A DNA stretch of 64,000 nucleotides from Achromobacter xylosoxidans (lineage in GTDB: Bacteria > Pseudomonadota > Gammaproteobacteria > Burkholderiales > Burkholderiaceae_B): positions 5,518,001 through 5,582,000 of the forward strand of contig NZ_CP061008.1 of assembly GCF_014490035.1 (NCBI RefSeq), in the 5' to 3' direction. A program made the position numbers and the translations under genes. The number at the start of each line of letters is the position of its first letter. The stretch's first letter is position 1. Below the pieces are notes generated by a model that was given only the letters and a program-made list of their open reading frames with translations, had not been told where the DNA came from and ran no database searches. This document shows, piece by piece, positions 13,272 through 22,240 of the stretch.

Positions 13272-14400
13272 TTCCGCACGGCGTCTGCTTGCGCTGACCG
13301 CGCTTTCCCTTGCGCCGGGGCTGGCCAGTGCGCTGTGCGAACCGCTGGCCGCGTCCGCGCAGCGCCACACCGGGGTAATGGACATTTCCCTGGACGACAC
13401 CAATACCTTGCTGGCGCTGGACGGCTCGCGCATCCGCTCATGGTTGCCTGGCGTCGCCATCGACGCCGGCGAGCGCGCCTTGGCCACCATATGGGCAGAA
13501 CGGGTGGACTGGTCCGTCTACGCCGCCGCGCCGGACGCCCGCATCGGCGTCACCATGCTGCGCTGGGAAAGCGCCCCCGACGGCCGCCAACATTTGTGCG
13601 GCATCGCCCGTTACAGCGCCGGCGCCGTGCACGAAGCCCGCGCGTCGGGCAAGGCCGCGCTGCCCCCGCCAGACGCCGAAACGCGCTTCTACTATGACGC
13701 CGCCGGTCGGTTGACTGGCTACGAGGAACGCTCGCGCGCCTGGGACGGCCGCCGCAACCGGCCGGCGCGCTATTGCCTGCGCTACGACACCCACGGTTGG
13801 CTGGCCGAGCTGGGCGCCAACGATTGCGCGGCGCCCTCCCGGCCCATGACCCGCTACGTGCATGACGCGACGGGCCGGCTGTTGCGCACGATTTCCTATC
13901 AAGACAAATCCGAAGATGCGTTCGAAGTCGTGACGCATGACGCTCAGGGCCGCAGGGCGCAGCGCTACTTGCGCCAGCGGACGGCGTGGGCGGACGAACC
14001 TGCCGTTCTGGGACTGCCCTACCGCGCAAGCGCGGATCCCTACGCCTCCCTGGTGCTGCCCGGCCCCGCCTGGAAAGCGCCCGAGCTGGACTCGTACAAC
14101 TACGACTGGGCCATCGTGCAGCCCAAGAAGACGGCCGAGGGGGTTGCCAGCATCTATGCCGCCAAGCGGGATCCCTCGCAGATATTGGCGCAAGGCAACA
14201 GCGGCGACCAGCGGCGATTCATCATGACCGCCGCGCAACGCAAGCGAATCTGGGAAGCGGCCGGCAAGACGCCGGGCGGCGTGCAATGGCTATGGGCGCC
14301 CGGCCAGACCTATACCTTGCTGCAAGCCATGCCCGCGGCGGCATGGGCTTCCTGCATCGATCCGGAAAACCGGAACGCCAACGCCTGCGGAACGCCTTAG
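13258..14400 (+). CDS. Secreted protein with YD-like repeats, unknown function (pair partner B)
   Basis: This 380-residue exported protein has the signal peptide MRHSDSARRLLALTALSLAPGLASA. The central region contains four segments that resemble YD/RHS repeats: residues 146-158 (YYDAAGRLTGYEE), 175-186 (RYDTHGWLAELG), 200-214 (YVHDATGRLLRTISY) and 227-237. The C-terminal third does not repeat and holds a cysteine pair near the end. It is far shorter than true Rhs toxins and has no visible toxin domain. The stop overlaps the stop of the convergent symporter gene by 4 bases. Function unknown. Confidence 0.7.
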   Translation: MRHSDSARRLLALTALSLAPGLASALCEPLAASAQRHTGVMDISLDDTNTLLALDGSRIRSWLPGVAIDAGERALATIWAERVDWSVYAAAPDARIGVTMLRWESAPDGRQHLCGIARYSAGAVHEARASGKAALPPPDAETRFYYDAAGRLTGYEERSRAWDGRRNRPARYCLRYDTHGWLAELGANDCAAPSRPMTRYVHDATGRLLRTISYQDKSEDAFEVVTHDAQGRRAQRYLRQRTAWADEPAVLGLPYRASADPYASLVLPGPAWKAPELDSYNYDWAIVQPKKTAEGVASIYAAKRDPSQILAQGNSGDQRRFIMTAAQRKRIWEAAGKTPGGVQWLWAPGQTYTLLQAMPAAAWASCIDPENRNANACGTP

Positions 14401-16487
14401 CCGCGTTCGCCCTGCGGCTTGGGCGCGCCCGGATGGCGCAGGTAGTCCACCAGCGCCAGCGTGGCGCGGTCCGGCGGCGGCGTCAGCAGCGACACCACGA
14501 TGATCGTCAGGAAAGCCACCGGCGCGCCGAACACGCCCGCCGCGATCGGCTGGATGCCCCACCACAGGTCCACGGGCTGGGTGCGTGAAATGCCCAGCAC
14601 CCATTCGCGCAACCAGGGATGCGTGTGCGTCATGTAGGCGAACGTCGCCGCCAGCCCGGCCGCCATGCCCAGCGTCGCGCCCCATTTGTTGGCGCGGCGC
14701 CAGAACACGCCCATGACCAACGCCGGGAAAAAGGATGACGCCGCAAAGGAAAACGCGGCCGACACCATGAAGAGAATGTCCGCGGGCTTGCGCGCCGCCA
14801 CCCAGGCGGCGCCGAAGGCCACCAGCAGCAGCAGAATCTTGGACACCATCACGCGGCGCGCCGCCGACATGCGCGGCGACACCATGCGATACCACATGTC
14901 GTGCGACAGGGAGTTGGACAGGGTCAGCAACAGGCCGTCGGCGGTGGACAGCGCCGCGGCCAGCCCGCCCGCCGCCACCAGGGCCGATATCACGTAGGGC
15001 AGTCCGCCGATTTCCGGCATGGCCAGCACCACCACGTCGGCGCCCATGCTGATCTCGCTCAACTGCACGATGCCGTCGCGGTTGACGTCGGTCACGTCCA
15101 GCAGATTGCTGTCGACGGCGCTCCAGGCATGCACCCAGTTGGGCAGGCTAAGAAAGCTGGACCCCACCACCTGGGTATAGACCTCGTACTTCACCAGCAG
15201 CGCCAGCGCCGGCGCCATGAAATACAGCAGCAGGATGAACAGCAGCGACCAGCACACCGATTTGCGCGCCTCGATGACCGAGGGCGTCGTGTATGAACGC
15301 ATCAGGATGTGCGGCATGCCCGCAGTGCCCAGCATCAGGCAAAGCACCAGCGCCAGGAAATTGACGCGCATGTTGCGCTGCTCTTCTGGATCCTTGGACG
15401 GAAACGGTTCCGCATGCGGCGTGGCCGGCGCCGCTCGCGCCTCGAACGCGGCCTTGGCCTGCGCCCAGGCGATACGCGCCTCTTCCACGCCGGCGGGATA
15501 GCCCGCCAGCTCGCGCTCTGCCGAGCGGATCTCGACCATGGGCGCATCGTTCGCAGTCAACTGCGCCAGCCGGCTGCGCAGCTTGTCCTTTTCCAGTGTC
15601 CAGGATTCGGGCAATGCCGCCATCCGGCGACCCATCTCGTCGGCGCGCTCCTGCCACAGCCTGCGCACCTCGATTTCGGACGGGTCGTTCTGCAGGTAGA
15701 CCTCTTTTTCGGTCACCTGCTGCAGCACCACGCCGGCCGACAGCTGCGGCACGGGCATGTTGGTGTGCTTGATGGACAGCCAGACCACAGGCACCAGATA
15801 GGCGATGACCAGGATGATGTACTGCCCCACCTGCGTCCAGGTGACTGCGCGCATGCCGCCCAGGAACGAACAGACCAGCATGCCGCCCAGCGCCACGAAG
15901 ATGCCGAGCTCGAAGGAGATGCCGGTCATGCGCGTGGTGATGATGCCCACGCCGTAGATCTGCGCCACCAGGTAGGTGAAGGAACAGAGTATGGCGCAGG
16001 CCACGCCCGCCAGGCGCGGCATATTGCCGCCATAGCGCGCGCCCATGAAGTCGGGAATGGTGTATTGGCCGAAGCGGCGCAGATAAGGCGCCAGCAGCAT
16101 CGCCACCAGCACATAGCCGCCGGTCCAGCCCATGATGTAGGCCAGCCCGCCATAGCCCGTCAGGTAGAGCGTGCCGGCCACGCCGATGAAGGAGGCCACC
16201 GACATCCAGTCGGCGGCCGTGGCCATGCCGTTGTAGATCGCGGGCACCCGCCGGCCCGCCACGTAGTACTCCACCTGATCCGAGGTCCGGCAGACGATGC
16301 CGATGCCGGCGTACAGGCTGACCGTGACCAGCAGGAACACATAGCCGATCCAGTTGCGCGGCATGCCCAGGATCTCGGCCAGCGCCATCAACAGGATCAT
16401 CAACGCGAATCCCGCCGTGTACAGCACGTAGATGCGGCGCAACCGGACTCTGAATTGCTGGGGCGTGTCTCCGCTGAAAAACGGCAT
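14397..16487 (-). CDS. Sodium/solute symporter large subunit (VC_2705-type)
   Basis: This 696-residue member of the sodium:solute symporter family (acetate permease ActP/PutP fold) is predicted to have about 13 membrane helices. Typical motifs are YYVAGRRVPAIYNGMATAADWMS and YTIPDFMGARYGG. A hydrophilic insertion of roughly 120 residues (about 255-375, rich in E, R and A, likely helical) splits the transporter, as in the VC_2705 subfamily. It is encoded directly after a DUF4212 subunit (stop and start share one base at 16487). Carboxylates such as acetate are likely substrates, by family. Confidence 0.9.
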   Translation of the reverse strand: MPFFSGDTPQQFRVRLRRIYVLYTAGFALMILLMALAEILGMPRNWIGYVFLLVTVSLYAGIGIVCRTSDQVEYYVAGRRVPAIYNGMATAADWMSVASFIGVAGTLYLTGYGGLAYIMGWTGGYVLVAMLLAPYLRRFGQYTIPDFMGARYGGNMPRLAGVACAILCSFTYLVAQIYGVGIITTRMTGISFELGIFVALGGMLVCSFLGGMRAVTWTQVGQYIILVIAYLVPVVWLSIKHTNMPVPQLSAGVVLQQVTEKEVYLQNDPSEIEVRRLWQERADEMGRRMAALPESWTLEKDKLRSRLAQLTANDAPMVEIRSAERELAGYPAGVEEARIAWAQAKAAFEARAAPATPHAEPFPSKDPEEQRNMRVNFLALVLCLMLGTAGMPHILMRSYTTPSVIEARKSVCWSLLFILLLYFMAPALALLVKYEVYTQVVGSSFLSLPNWVHAWSAVDSNLLDVTDVNRDGIVQLSEISMGADVVVLAMPEIGGLPYVISALVAAGGLAAALSTADGLLLTLSNSLSHDMWYRMVSPRMSAARRVMVSKILLLLVAFGAAWVAARKPADILFMVSAAFSFAASSFFPALVMGVFWRRANKWGATLGMAAGLAATFAYMTHTHPWLREWVLGISRTQPVDLWWGIQPIAAGVFGAPVAFLTIIVVSLLTPPPDRATLALVDYLRHPGAPKPQGERG

Positions 16488-16765
16488 CAGCGGTGCCCTC
16501 CCACATCTTCGGAGCGCTCATCGGCGCGATTCATGATCCGGGCGTAGATGCCGATGATGACCAGGTAGGCCAGCGGCGCGCCATAGGCGGCCATCCAGAA
16601 CGCGAACGGCCAGCCGATGAAATCGAAATTCAGGCTGCGGGCAAAAAAAGCGGGAATGAAGGTCAGTGCGGCCCATACGACGAGCAACACCAGGATCAGC
16701 CACAAGTTGCGGCGCCAATAGGGAGTCGTGGCGGGTGTCGAGGATGAAAGGCGCGATTCCGACAT
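16487..16765 (-). CDS. DUF4212 small subunit of the symporter
   Basis: This 92-residue protein has two membrane helices (about 20-42 and 50-75). The family pattern runs YWRRNLWLILVLLVVWAALT, then FIGWPFAFWMAAYGAP and IYARIMNR. DUF4212 proteins accompany VC_2705-type symporters and are thought to be a small subunit. It is the first gene of a two-gene unit transcribed away from kdp. Confidence 0.9.
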   Translation of the reverse strand: MSESRLSSSTPATTPYWRRNLWLILVLLVVWAALTFIPAFFARSLNFDFIGWPFAFWMAAYGAPLAYLVIIGIYARIMNRADERSEDVGGHR

Positions 16766-16850
16766 AGCTGGGATGAGCGAACCCTGTCTGATTATCGCGA
16801 AACGCGGCGCTTGAAAAGCCTTTGCGCTTGAAATGCCGGCTTTTTATGCG

Positions 16851-16900
16851 ACAACGGCTGGCACTACCTGGTGCCAGCCGTTGTGCGTTTTGCTTTTTTT
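16851..16900 (+). terminator. Strong terminator-like hairpin inside a divergent promoter region
   Basis: ACAACGGCTGGCAC at 16851-16864 pairs perfectly with GTGCCAGCCGTTGT at 16871-16884 around a 6-base loop. It is followed by GCGTTTTGC and seven Ts ending at 16900. It would stop a plus-strand transcript, yet the nearest plus-strand gene upstream ends at 14400. The transcript would have to start in the 85 bases before it, or the element attenuates or insulates kdp. Confidence 0.6.
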
Positions 16901-17055
16901 GGGTACTGCTTTACTTTTTTTATGTACCGGTGCCGCCGGTATTTGCCCATGCAGGGCTTTGTCTCCTCACCTGCATGGGAAGAGATTCTGCACCAGATGC
17001 GGGATTGTCACACTAGGGGAATGCCCTAAGAAGGAGCATTCATTTACATATTTCC

Positions 17056-17072
17056 CGCACCATATTGGTGCA
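17056..17072. promoter_or_regulatory. NtrC-like dyad upstream of kdp
   Basis: GCACC-N5-GGTGC at 17057-17071, with a flanking A at 17072, matches the NtrC enhancer consensus TGCACC-N5-GGTGCA in 11 of 12 fixed positions. I found no sigma-54 -24/-12 element with the required GG-N10-GC spacing nearby, so the site may be an activator or repressor site for another class of promoter, or chance. Confidence 0.4.
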
Positions 17073-17236
17073 ATATAGGTTTCGGGTTCTAAATATTGGG
17101 ATTTTTCGGCCGTCTTGCGGCCATTCCTGACCCCGCCTGCCTGGCCCCCGCTTCCCGCCGCTTGGCAGCTCCGGCTTGGGCCCGCGACCGTGCGCGCGCC
17201 ATGCCCGCCTTTGGGCGGCTGCGAGAACCTGGCCCC

Positions 17237-17302
17237 ATTTACGTTTCATTTACACCCCCCTCCCAAACGTATACCCCGTTTTTACCCCCCGCTCCGTAAC
17301 CT
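17237..17302 (+). promoter_or_regulatory. KdpE-like operator and promoter of the kdp operon
   Basis: ATTTACG (17237) and ATTTACA (17248) form an 11-bp direct repeat followed by a C-run, closely resembling what I recall of the E. coli KdpE site. A third related 7-mer, TTTTACC, starts at 17280. TAACCT at 17297, exactly 60 bp after the first 7-mer, is a plausible weak -10. The same arrangement recurs at 25753 and 26638. Binding by KdpE is inferred. Confidence 0.65.
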
Positions 17303-17401
17303 GCCGGTGTCCTGATTGGTCACTACGCCTGCCCGGCGCGCATCCCTATTTGCCGTGCAGGCCCGTCGTTCGAAGGGAGCGCCGCTCCCGGGAGGAAAAA
17401 C

Positions 17402-17500
17402 GTGGATGCCTTGTATATCGCCATCTTTGCCGTCATGGCCGGGCTGACCTTCGCCCTGCTGCGGTTCTGCGAAACCTTGTCTGCGGGAGAGCAGCCATGA
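17402..17500 (+). CDS. Small membrane protein upstream of kdpF
   Basis: This 32-residue frame starts with GTG at 17402 behind a strong GGGAGG site and reads [20 protein letters not shown], then [12 protein letters not shown]. One membrane helix is predicted. Its end overlaps the kdpF start (ATGA), so translation is coupled. I recall comparable tiny ORFs in front of kdpF in other proteobacteria, with no assigned role. It could be an extra regulatory peptide of the Kdp complex or simply a coupling leader. Confidence 0.7.
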   Translation: MDALYIAIFAVMAGLTFALLRFCETLSAGEQP

Positions 17501-17586
17501 ACTGGCTCTATTGGCTGAGCGGCCTGACGGCCGCCCTGTTGTTCGTGTACCTGCTGGTCGCGCTGTTCAAACCGGAGAAATTCTGA
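17497..17586 (+). CDS. kdpF: KdpF, small subunit of the potassium-transporting ATPase
   Basis: This 29-residue single-helix peptide ([20 protein letters not shown], then VALFKPEKF) stabilises the KdpABC complex in the inner membrane. The C-terminal FKPEKF is typical of KdpF. It overlaps the upstream small ORF by 4 bases and kdpA by 1 base (TGATG). Confidence 0.9.
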   Translation: MNWLYWLSGLTAALLFVYLLVALFKPEKF

Positions 17587-19388
17587 TGACCGCCGAATTC
17601 GTCGGATTGCTGGTCGTATACCTGGCAGTCCTGCTCGCGATCGCGCCCCTGCTCGGGCGCTACATCCGTATCGCCATGGAAAACGGGCAGTCCCGGCTGA
17701 CCGCCTGGGGCCGCCCCATCGAGCGCGGCATCTACCGGCTGGCGGGCATAGACCCGCAGGCCGAGATGGGCTGGAAGCGCTACGCCGTGGCGGTGCTGAC
17801 CTTCAACATCATCGGCATCGCGGCCGTCTACGCCCTGCAGCGCCTGCAGGGCGTGCTGCCGCTCAATCCTGCCGGCATGGGTGCGGTGTCGCCGGACTCG
17901 GCCCTGAACACCGCCATCAGCTTCGTGGCCAATACCAACTGGCAAGGCTATGGCGGCGAATCGACGATGAGCTACCTGACGCAGATGCTGGCGCTGACGG
18001 TGCAGAACTTCGTCTCGGCCGCCACCGGCATCGCCGTGCTGTTCGCGCTGATCCGCGGCCTGTCGCGCCATTGCTCGGCCACCGTGGGCAACTTCTGGAC
18101 CGACATGGTGCGCAGCACGCTGTACGTGCTGCTGCCGCTGTCCCTGGTCCTGGCGCTGGCGCTCGTCAGCCAGGGCGTGATCCAGAATTTCAGCCCCTAC
18201 CAGGAAGTCCAGACGGTCGAAGCCGTGCACTACGACCAGCCTCGCGTGGACGCGCAGGGCCAGCCCGTGCTGGACGCCCAGGGACAGGCAGTGACCGATC
18301 CCGCCGTCAGCAAGACCCAGACCCTGGCGATGGGTCCGGTCGCTTCGCAGGAATCGATCAAGCTGCTGGGTACCAACGGCGGCGGCTTCTTCAACGCCAA
18401 CTCCGCGCATCCGTTTGAGAACCCCACGCCGCTGGCCAACTTCCTGGAGATGCTGGCCATCCTGGCGATTCCCGCCGCGCTGTGCTTTTCGTTTGGCGAG
18501 ATGGTGGGCAGCCGGCGCCAGGGCATCGCGATCCTGGCGGCCATGACCGTGCTGTTCGCGGTGTTCGCCCTGTCCGCCGCCTACTTCGAACAGCAGCCCA
18601 ATCCCATGGCGGCCCAGGCCGGCGCCGACAGCGCGCTCAGCGCGTTCTCGCCGGGCGGCAACATGGAAGGCAAGGAAACCCGCTTCGGCATCGCCGCCAC
18701 CTCGCTGTTCGCCACCGTCACCACGGCAGCGTCCTGCGGCGCGGTCAACGGCATGCACGATTCGCTCAACGCCATGGGCGGCCTGACGCCGATGCTGTTG
18801 ATGCAATTGGGCGAGGTGGTCTTCGGCGGCGTGGGTTCGGGCCTGTACGGCATGCTGGCCTTTGCCATCCTGGGCGTCTTCATTGCCGGGCTGATGATAG
18901 GCCGCACCCCGGAATACCTGGGCAAGAAGATCGAAGCCTATGACATGAAGATGGTCTCCATCGTCATCCTGGCGACCCCGCTGCTGGTGCTGGTCGGCAC
19001 GGCGCTGGCGGTCTCGGTGCCGGCCGGCCAGGCTGGTGTGCTCAATCCAGGCATCCACGGTTTCTCCGAAATCCTCTATGGCCTGACGTCGGCCGCCAAC
19101 AACAACGGCAGCGCCTTCGCCGGGCTGTCCGCCAACACGCCCTTCTACAACGTGCTGCTGGGCATCGCCATGTGGTTCGGCCGCTTCGCCATCATCGTCG
19201 CCATCCTGGCGATGGCCGGCTCGCTGGCCGCCAAGCGCCGCCTGCCCGCCGGCCCCGGCAGCATGCCCACCACCGGCCCGCTGTTCGTGGTGCTGCTGAT
19301 CGGCGCGGTACTGCTGGTGGGCGCTTTGACGTATGTGCCCGCGCTGGCATTGGGTCCTGTCGCAGAACATCTGCAAGTGAAAGGCTAG
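17586..19388 (+). CDS. kdpA: Potassium-transporting ATPase, channel-like subunit KdpA
   Basis: This 600-residue inner-membrane protein binds and translocates potassium. Selectivity-loop motifs are visible: [53 protein letters not shown] and [15 protein letters not shown] chose the ATG at 17586, which overlaps the kdpF stop and gives the usual start [24 protein letters not shown]. Length is slightly above E. coli KdpA (557). It acts with KdpB, KdpC and KdpF. Confidence 0.97.
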   Translation: MTAEFVGLLVVYLAVLLAIAPLLGRYIRIAMENGQSRLTAWGRPIERGIYRLAGIDPQAEMGWKRYAVAVLTFNIIGIAAVYALQRLQGVLPLNPAGMGAVSPDSALNTAISFVANTNWQGYGGESTMSYLTQMLALTVQNFVSAATGIAVLFALIRGLSRHCSATVGNFWTDMVRSTLYVLLPLSLVLALALVSQGVIQNFSPYQEVQTVEAVHYDQPRVDAQGQPVLDAQGQAVTDPAVSKTQTLAMGPVASQESIKLLGTNGGGFFNANSAHPFENPTPLANFLEMLAILAIPAALCFSFGEMVGSRRQGIAILAAMTVLFAVFALSAAYFEQQPNPMAAQAGADSALSAFSPGGNMEGKETRFGIAATSLFATVTTAASCGAVNGMHDSLNAMGGLTPMLLMQLGEVVFGGVGSGLYGMLAFAILGVFIAGLMIGRTPEYLGKKIEAYDMKMVSIVILATPLLVLVGTALAVSVPAGQAGVLNPGIHGFSEILYGLTSAANNNGSAFAGLSANTPFYNVLLGIAMWFGRFAIIVAILAMAGSLAAKRRLPAGPGSMPTTGPLFVVLLIGAVLLVGALTYVPALALGPVAEHLQVKG

Positions 19389-19390
19389 GA

Positions 19391-21556
19391 ATGAAAATGG
19401 CCAAGATTGAAACCTCTACTACCGGCGCTGGAGGCGGCGCCGCCCGCGCCGCATCGCACGCCGCGCATGAACGCCAGTTCGGCATGTGGTCGCGCGCCCT
19501 GGTCGGCCCTGCGGTGCTGGACAGCCTGCGCAAGCTCTCGCCTGCCGCGCAGCTGAAGAACCCCGTGATGTTCGTCGTCTACGTCGGCAGCATCCTGACC
19601 ACGGTGCTGTGGGTCATGGCCCTGCGCGGCCAGGCCGAAGCGCCCGCCGGCTTCATCCTGGCGATCGCCGTGTGGCTGTGGTTCACCGTGCTGTTCGCGA
19701 ACTTCGCCGAAGCCCTGGCCGAAGGCCGCGGCAAGCAGCAGGCGGCCACCCTGCGCGGCCTGCGCACCACCATCGACGCCCGGCTCCTGAAGGGCTTTCG
19801 CGATGCCGACGCCAGCACGGCGCAACCCGGCGCCTGGCGCAGCCAGGCCGTCAGCCAACCCTCGGGCCTGCTGCGCCGGGGCGACGTGGTGCTGGTCGAA
19901 GCGGGGGACATCATCCCTGGCGACGGCCAGGTCATCGCCGGCGTGGCATCTGTGGACGAAAGCGCCATCACCGGCGAATCCGCGCCCGTGATCCGCGAAT
20001 CCGGCGGCGACTTCTCGTCCGTTACCGGCGGCACCCGCGTGCTGTCGGACTGGATCTTCGTGCGCATCGCCGCCGATCCCGGCGAGAGTTTCCTGGACCG
20101 CATGATCACCATGGTCGAAGGCGCCAAGCGCCAGAAGACGCCCAACGAGCTGGCCCTTACCATCCTGCTGGTGGGCCTGACCGTGGTCTTCCTGCTGGTG
20201 GTCGTGACCCTGATGCCGTTCTCGATCTATGCGGTCAGCGCCGCCGGCGGCGGTTCGGTCGTGACAGTCACGGTGCTGGTCGCGCTGCTGGTCTGCCTGA
20301 TCCCCACCACCATCGGCGGCCTGCTGTCGGCCATCGGCGTGGCCGGCATGAGCCGCATGATGGGCGCCAACGTCATCGCGACGTCCGGCCGCGCCGTCGA
20401 AGCCGCCGGCGACGTGGACGTGCTGCTGCTGGACAAGACCGGCACCATCACTTTCGGCAACCGCCAGGCCTCGACCTTTCTGCCTGCCCCCGGCGTGTCC
20501 GCGCGCGAACTGGCCGAGGCCGCGCGCCTGGCCTCGCTGGCCGATGAAACGCCGGAAGGACGCAGCATCGTGGCGCTGGCCGACAAGTCCATCCACGCGC
20601 CCGCCGCCCCCACCCCGCACGCCGAATTCGTGCCCTTCACCGCGCAGTCGCGCATGAGCGGCGTGAACCTGAACGGCCGCATGATCCGCAAGGGCGCGGT
20701 CGACGCCGTGCAGGCGTGGCTGGCCGAGCAGGACTCGACGGTGCCGGAACAGGCGCTGCGCCTGGCCGAAGACGTGGCGCGCCGCGGCAGCACGCCGCTG
20801 ATGGTCAGCGACGGCAACCGCGCGCTGGGCGTGGTCGAGCTGAAGGACATCGTCAAGCCCGACATTCAGTCGCGCTTCGCGGAATTGCGCCGCATGGGCA
20901 TCAAGACCGTAATGATCACCGGCGACAACAAGCTCACGGCCGCGTCCATCGCCGCCGAGGCCGGCGTGGACGACTTCCTGGCCGAAGCCACGCCCGAAGC
21001 CAAGCTCAAGCTGATCCGCGCCTACCAGGCGGAAGGCCGGCTGGTGGCGATGACGGGCGACGGCACCAACGATGCGCCCGCGCTGGCGCAGGCCGACGTC
21101 GCGGTGGCGATGAATTCGGGCACCCAGGCCGCCAAGGAGGCGGGCAACATGGTGGACCTGGATTCCAACCCCACCAAGCTCATCGAGATCGTCGAGATCG
21201 GCAAGCAGATGCTGATGACCCGCGGCGCGCTGACGACCTTCAGCGTGGCCAACGACGTCGCCAAGTATTTCGCCATCATTCCGGCCGCCTTCGCCACCGT
21301 CTATCCGCAGTTGAACGTGCTGAACATCATGGGCCTGGCCACGCCGGCCTCGGCCATTCTGTCGGCCGTGATCTTCAACGCGCTGATCATCGTGGTGCTG
21401 ATCCCGCTGGCGCTCAAGGGCGTGCGCTATCGCGCGCTGGGCGCCGCCGTGCTGTTGCGCCGCAATCTGCTCATCTATGGCCTGGGCGGCCTGCTGGTGC
21501 CGTTTGCCGGCATCAAGCTGGTCGACATGGTGCTGGCCGCCCTGGGCTGGGCCTGA
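19391..21556 (+). CDS. kdpB: Potassium-transporting P-type ATPase, catalytic subunit KdpB
   Basis: This P-type ATPase has 721 residues from the ATG at 19391, or 719 from the ATG at 19397, which has better spacing from AGGA. The phosphorylated aspartate is D348 in [15 protein letters not shown]. The TGE motif (AITGESAPV) of the actuator domain and the hinge [25 protein letters not shown] are present. It hydrolyses ATP to drive potassium through KdpA. A roughly 40-residue, Ala/Gly-rich N-terminal extension is not in E. coli KdpB. Confidence 0.97.
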   Translation: MKMAKIETSTTGAGGGAARAASHAAHERQFGMWSRALVGPAVLDSLRKLSPAAQLKNPVMFVVYVGSILTTVLWVMALRGQAEAPAGFILAIAVWLWFTVLFANFAEALAEGRGKQQAATLRGLRTTIDARLLKGFRDADASTAQPGAWRSQAVSQPSGLLRRGDVVLVEAGDIIPGDGQVIAGVASVDESAITGESAPVIRESGGDFSSVTGGTRVLSDWIFVRIAADPGESFLDRMITMVEGAKRQKTPNELALTILLVGLTVVFLLVVVTLMPFSIYAVSAAGGGSVVTVTVLVALLVCLIPTTIGGLLSAIGVAGMSRMMGANVIATSGRAVEAAGDVDVLLLDKTGTITFGNRQASTFLPAPGVSARELAEAARLASLADETPEGRSIVALADKSIHAPAAPTPHAEFVPFTAQSRMSGVNLNGRMIRKGAVDAVQAWLAEQDSTVPEQALRLAEDVARRGSTPLMVSDGNRALGVVELKDIVKPDIQSRFAELRRMGIKTVMITGDNKLTAASIAAEAGVDDFLAEATPEAKLKLIRAYQAEGRLVAMTGDGTNDAPALAQADVAVAMNSGTQAAKEAGNMVDLDSNPTKLIEIVEIGKQMLMTRGALTTFSVANDVAKYFAIIPAAFATVYPQLNVLNIMGLATPASAILSAVIFNALIIVVLIPLALKGVRYRALGAAVLLRRNLLIYGLGGLLVPFAGIKLVDMVLAALGWA

Positions 21557-21580
21557 GCCTCAAACTGCAAGGAACCCATC

Positions 21581-22189
21581 ATGAAAAATTCCGCCACCCT
21601 GCCGCGCCAAGGCGGCATCCTGCGCCCCGCGCTGGTCGTCTTCGCCGCGCTATCGCTGGTGACCGGCCTGGCCTATCCCTTCCTGACCACGGGCATCGCC
21701 GCAGCCGTCTTTCCGCACGAAGCAGCCGGCTCGCTGATCAAGCAAGGCGACCAGGTCGTAGGCTCGGAGCTGATCGGCCAGTCGTTCAGTTCGCCCGGCT
21801 ACTTCTGGGGCCGCCCGTCGGCCACCGCGCCCATGCCGTACAACGGCGCCGGCTCCGGCGGCTCGAACCTGGGACCGCGCAATCCCGCGCTGGCCGATGC
21901 CATCCAGGCCCGCATCGCCGCCCTGAAGGCGGCCGACCCGGACAACCCGGTCCCGGTGCCGGTGGACCTGGTCACCGCGTCCGGCAGCGGCCTGGATCCG
22001 CACATCAGCCCGGCCGCCGCGGCCTACCAGGCAGCGCGCGTGGCGCGCGCTCGCGGCCTGCCGCAAGCGCAGGTCGATGCCCTGATCCAGGCCCATACCG
22101 AAAAGCCCTGGCTGGGCGTGCTGGGCGACCCTGCGGTCAACGTGCTGACGCTGAACCTGGCGCTGGACCAATTGCGTCCGGCGCGCTGA
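21581..22189 (+). CDS. kdpC: Potassium-transporting ATPase subunit KdpC
   Basis: This 202-residue protein has one N-terminal membrane helix and a periplasmic domain. Family motifs are [31 protein letters not shown], and [17 protein letters not shown] followed by [10 protein letters not shown]. KdpC is required for complex assembly and ATP affinity. AAGGAA precedes the start. Confidence 0.97.
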   Translation: MKNSATLPRQGGILRPALVVFAALSLVTGLAYPFLTTGIAAAVFPHEAAGSLIKQGDQVVGSELIGQSFSSPGYFWGRPSATAPMPYNGAGSGGSNLGPRNPALADAIQARIAALKAADPDNPVPVPVDLVTASGSGLDPHISPAAAAYQAARVARARGLPQAQVDALIQAHTEKPWLGVLGDPAVNVLTLNLALDQLRPAR

Positions 22190-22240
22190 TGCCGCGGCGT
22201 ATAGTATTGCCAGCCGTTCCCTCACACCTACTGCGCGTTC

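Larger units (their letters stand above)
16766..17401. other. 636-bp divergent intergenic region between symporter and kdp
   Basis: No convincing protein-coding frame lies here. The stretch holds three hairpins in a row (16851-16884, 16925-16941, 16946-16979), the first followed by a U-rich tract. It also holds an NtrC-like dyad at 17056-17072 and the KdpE-like operator at 17237-17302. The bases around 16890-16925 and 17040-17100 are markedly AT-richer than the neighbouring genes, as expected for a regulatory region. Confidence 0.7.

Noticed and set aside
16860..16886. Sigma-54 promoter inside the large hairpin (TGGCAC...TGC)
   Set aside because: The GG to GC distance is 11 bases on both strands, not the required 10, and the match comes from the palindrome itself.
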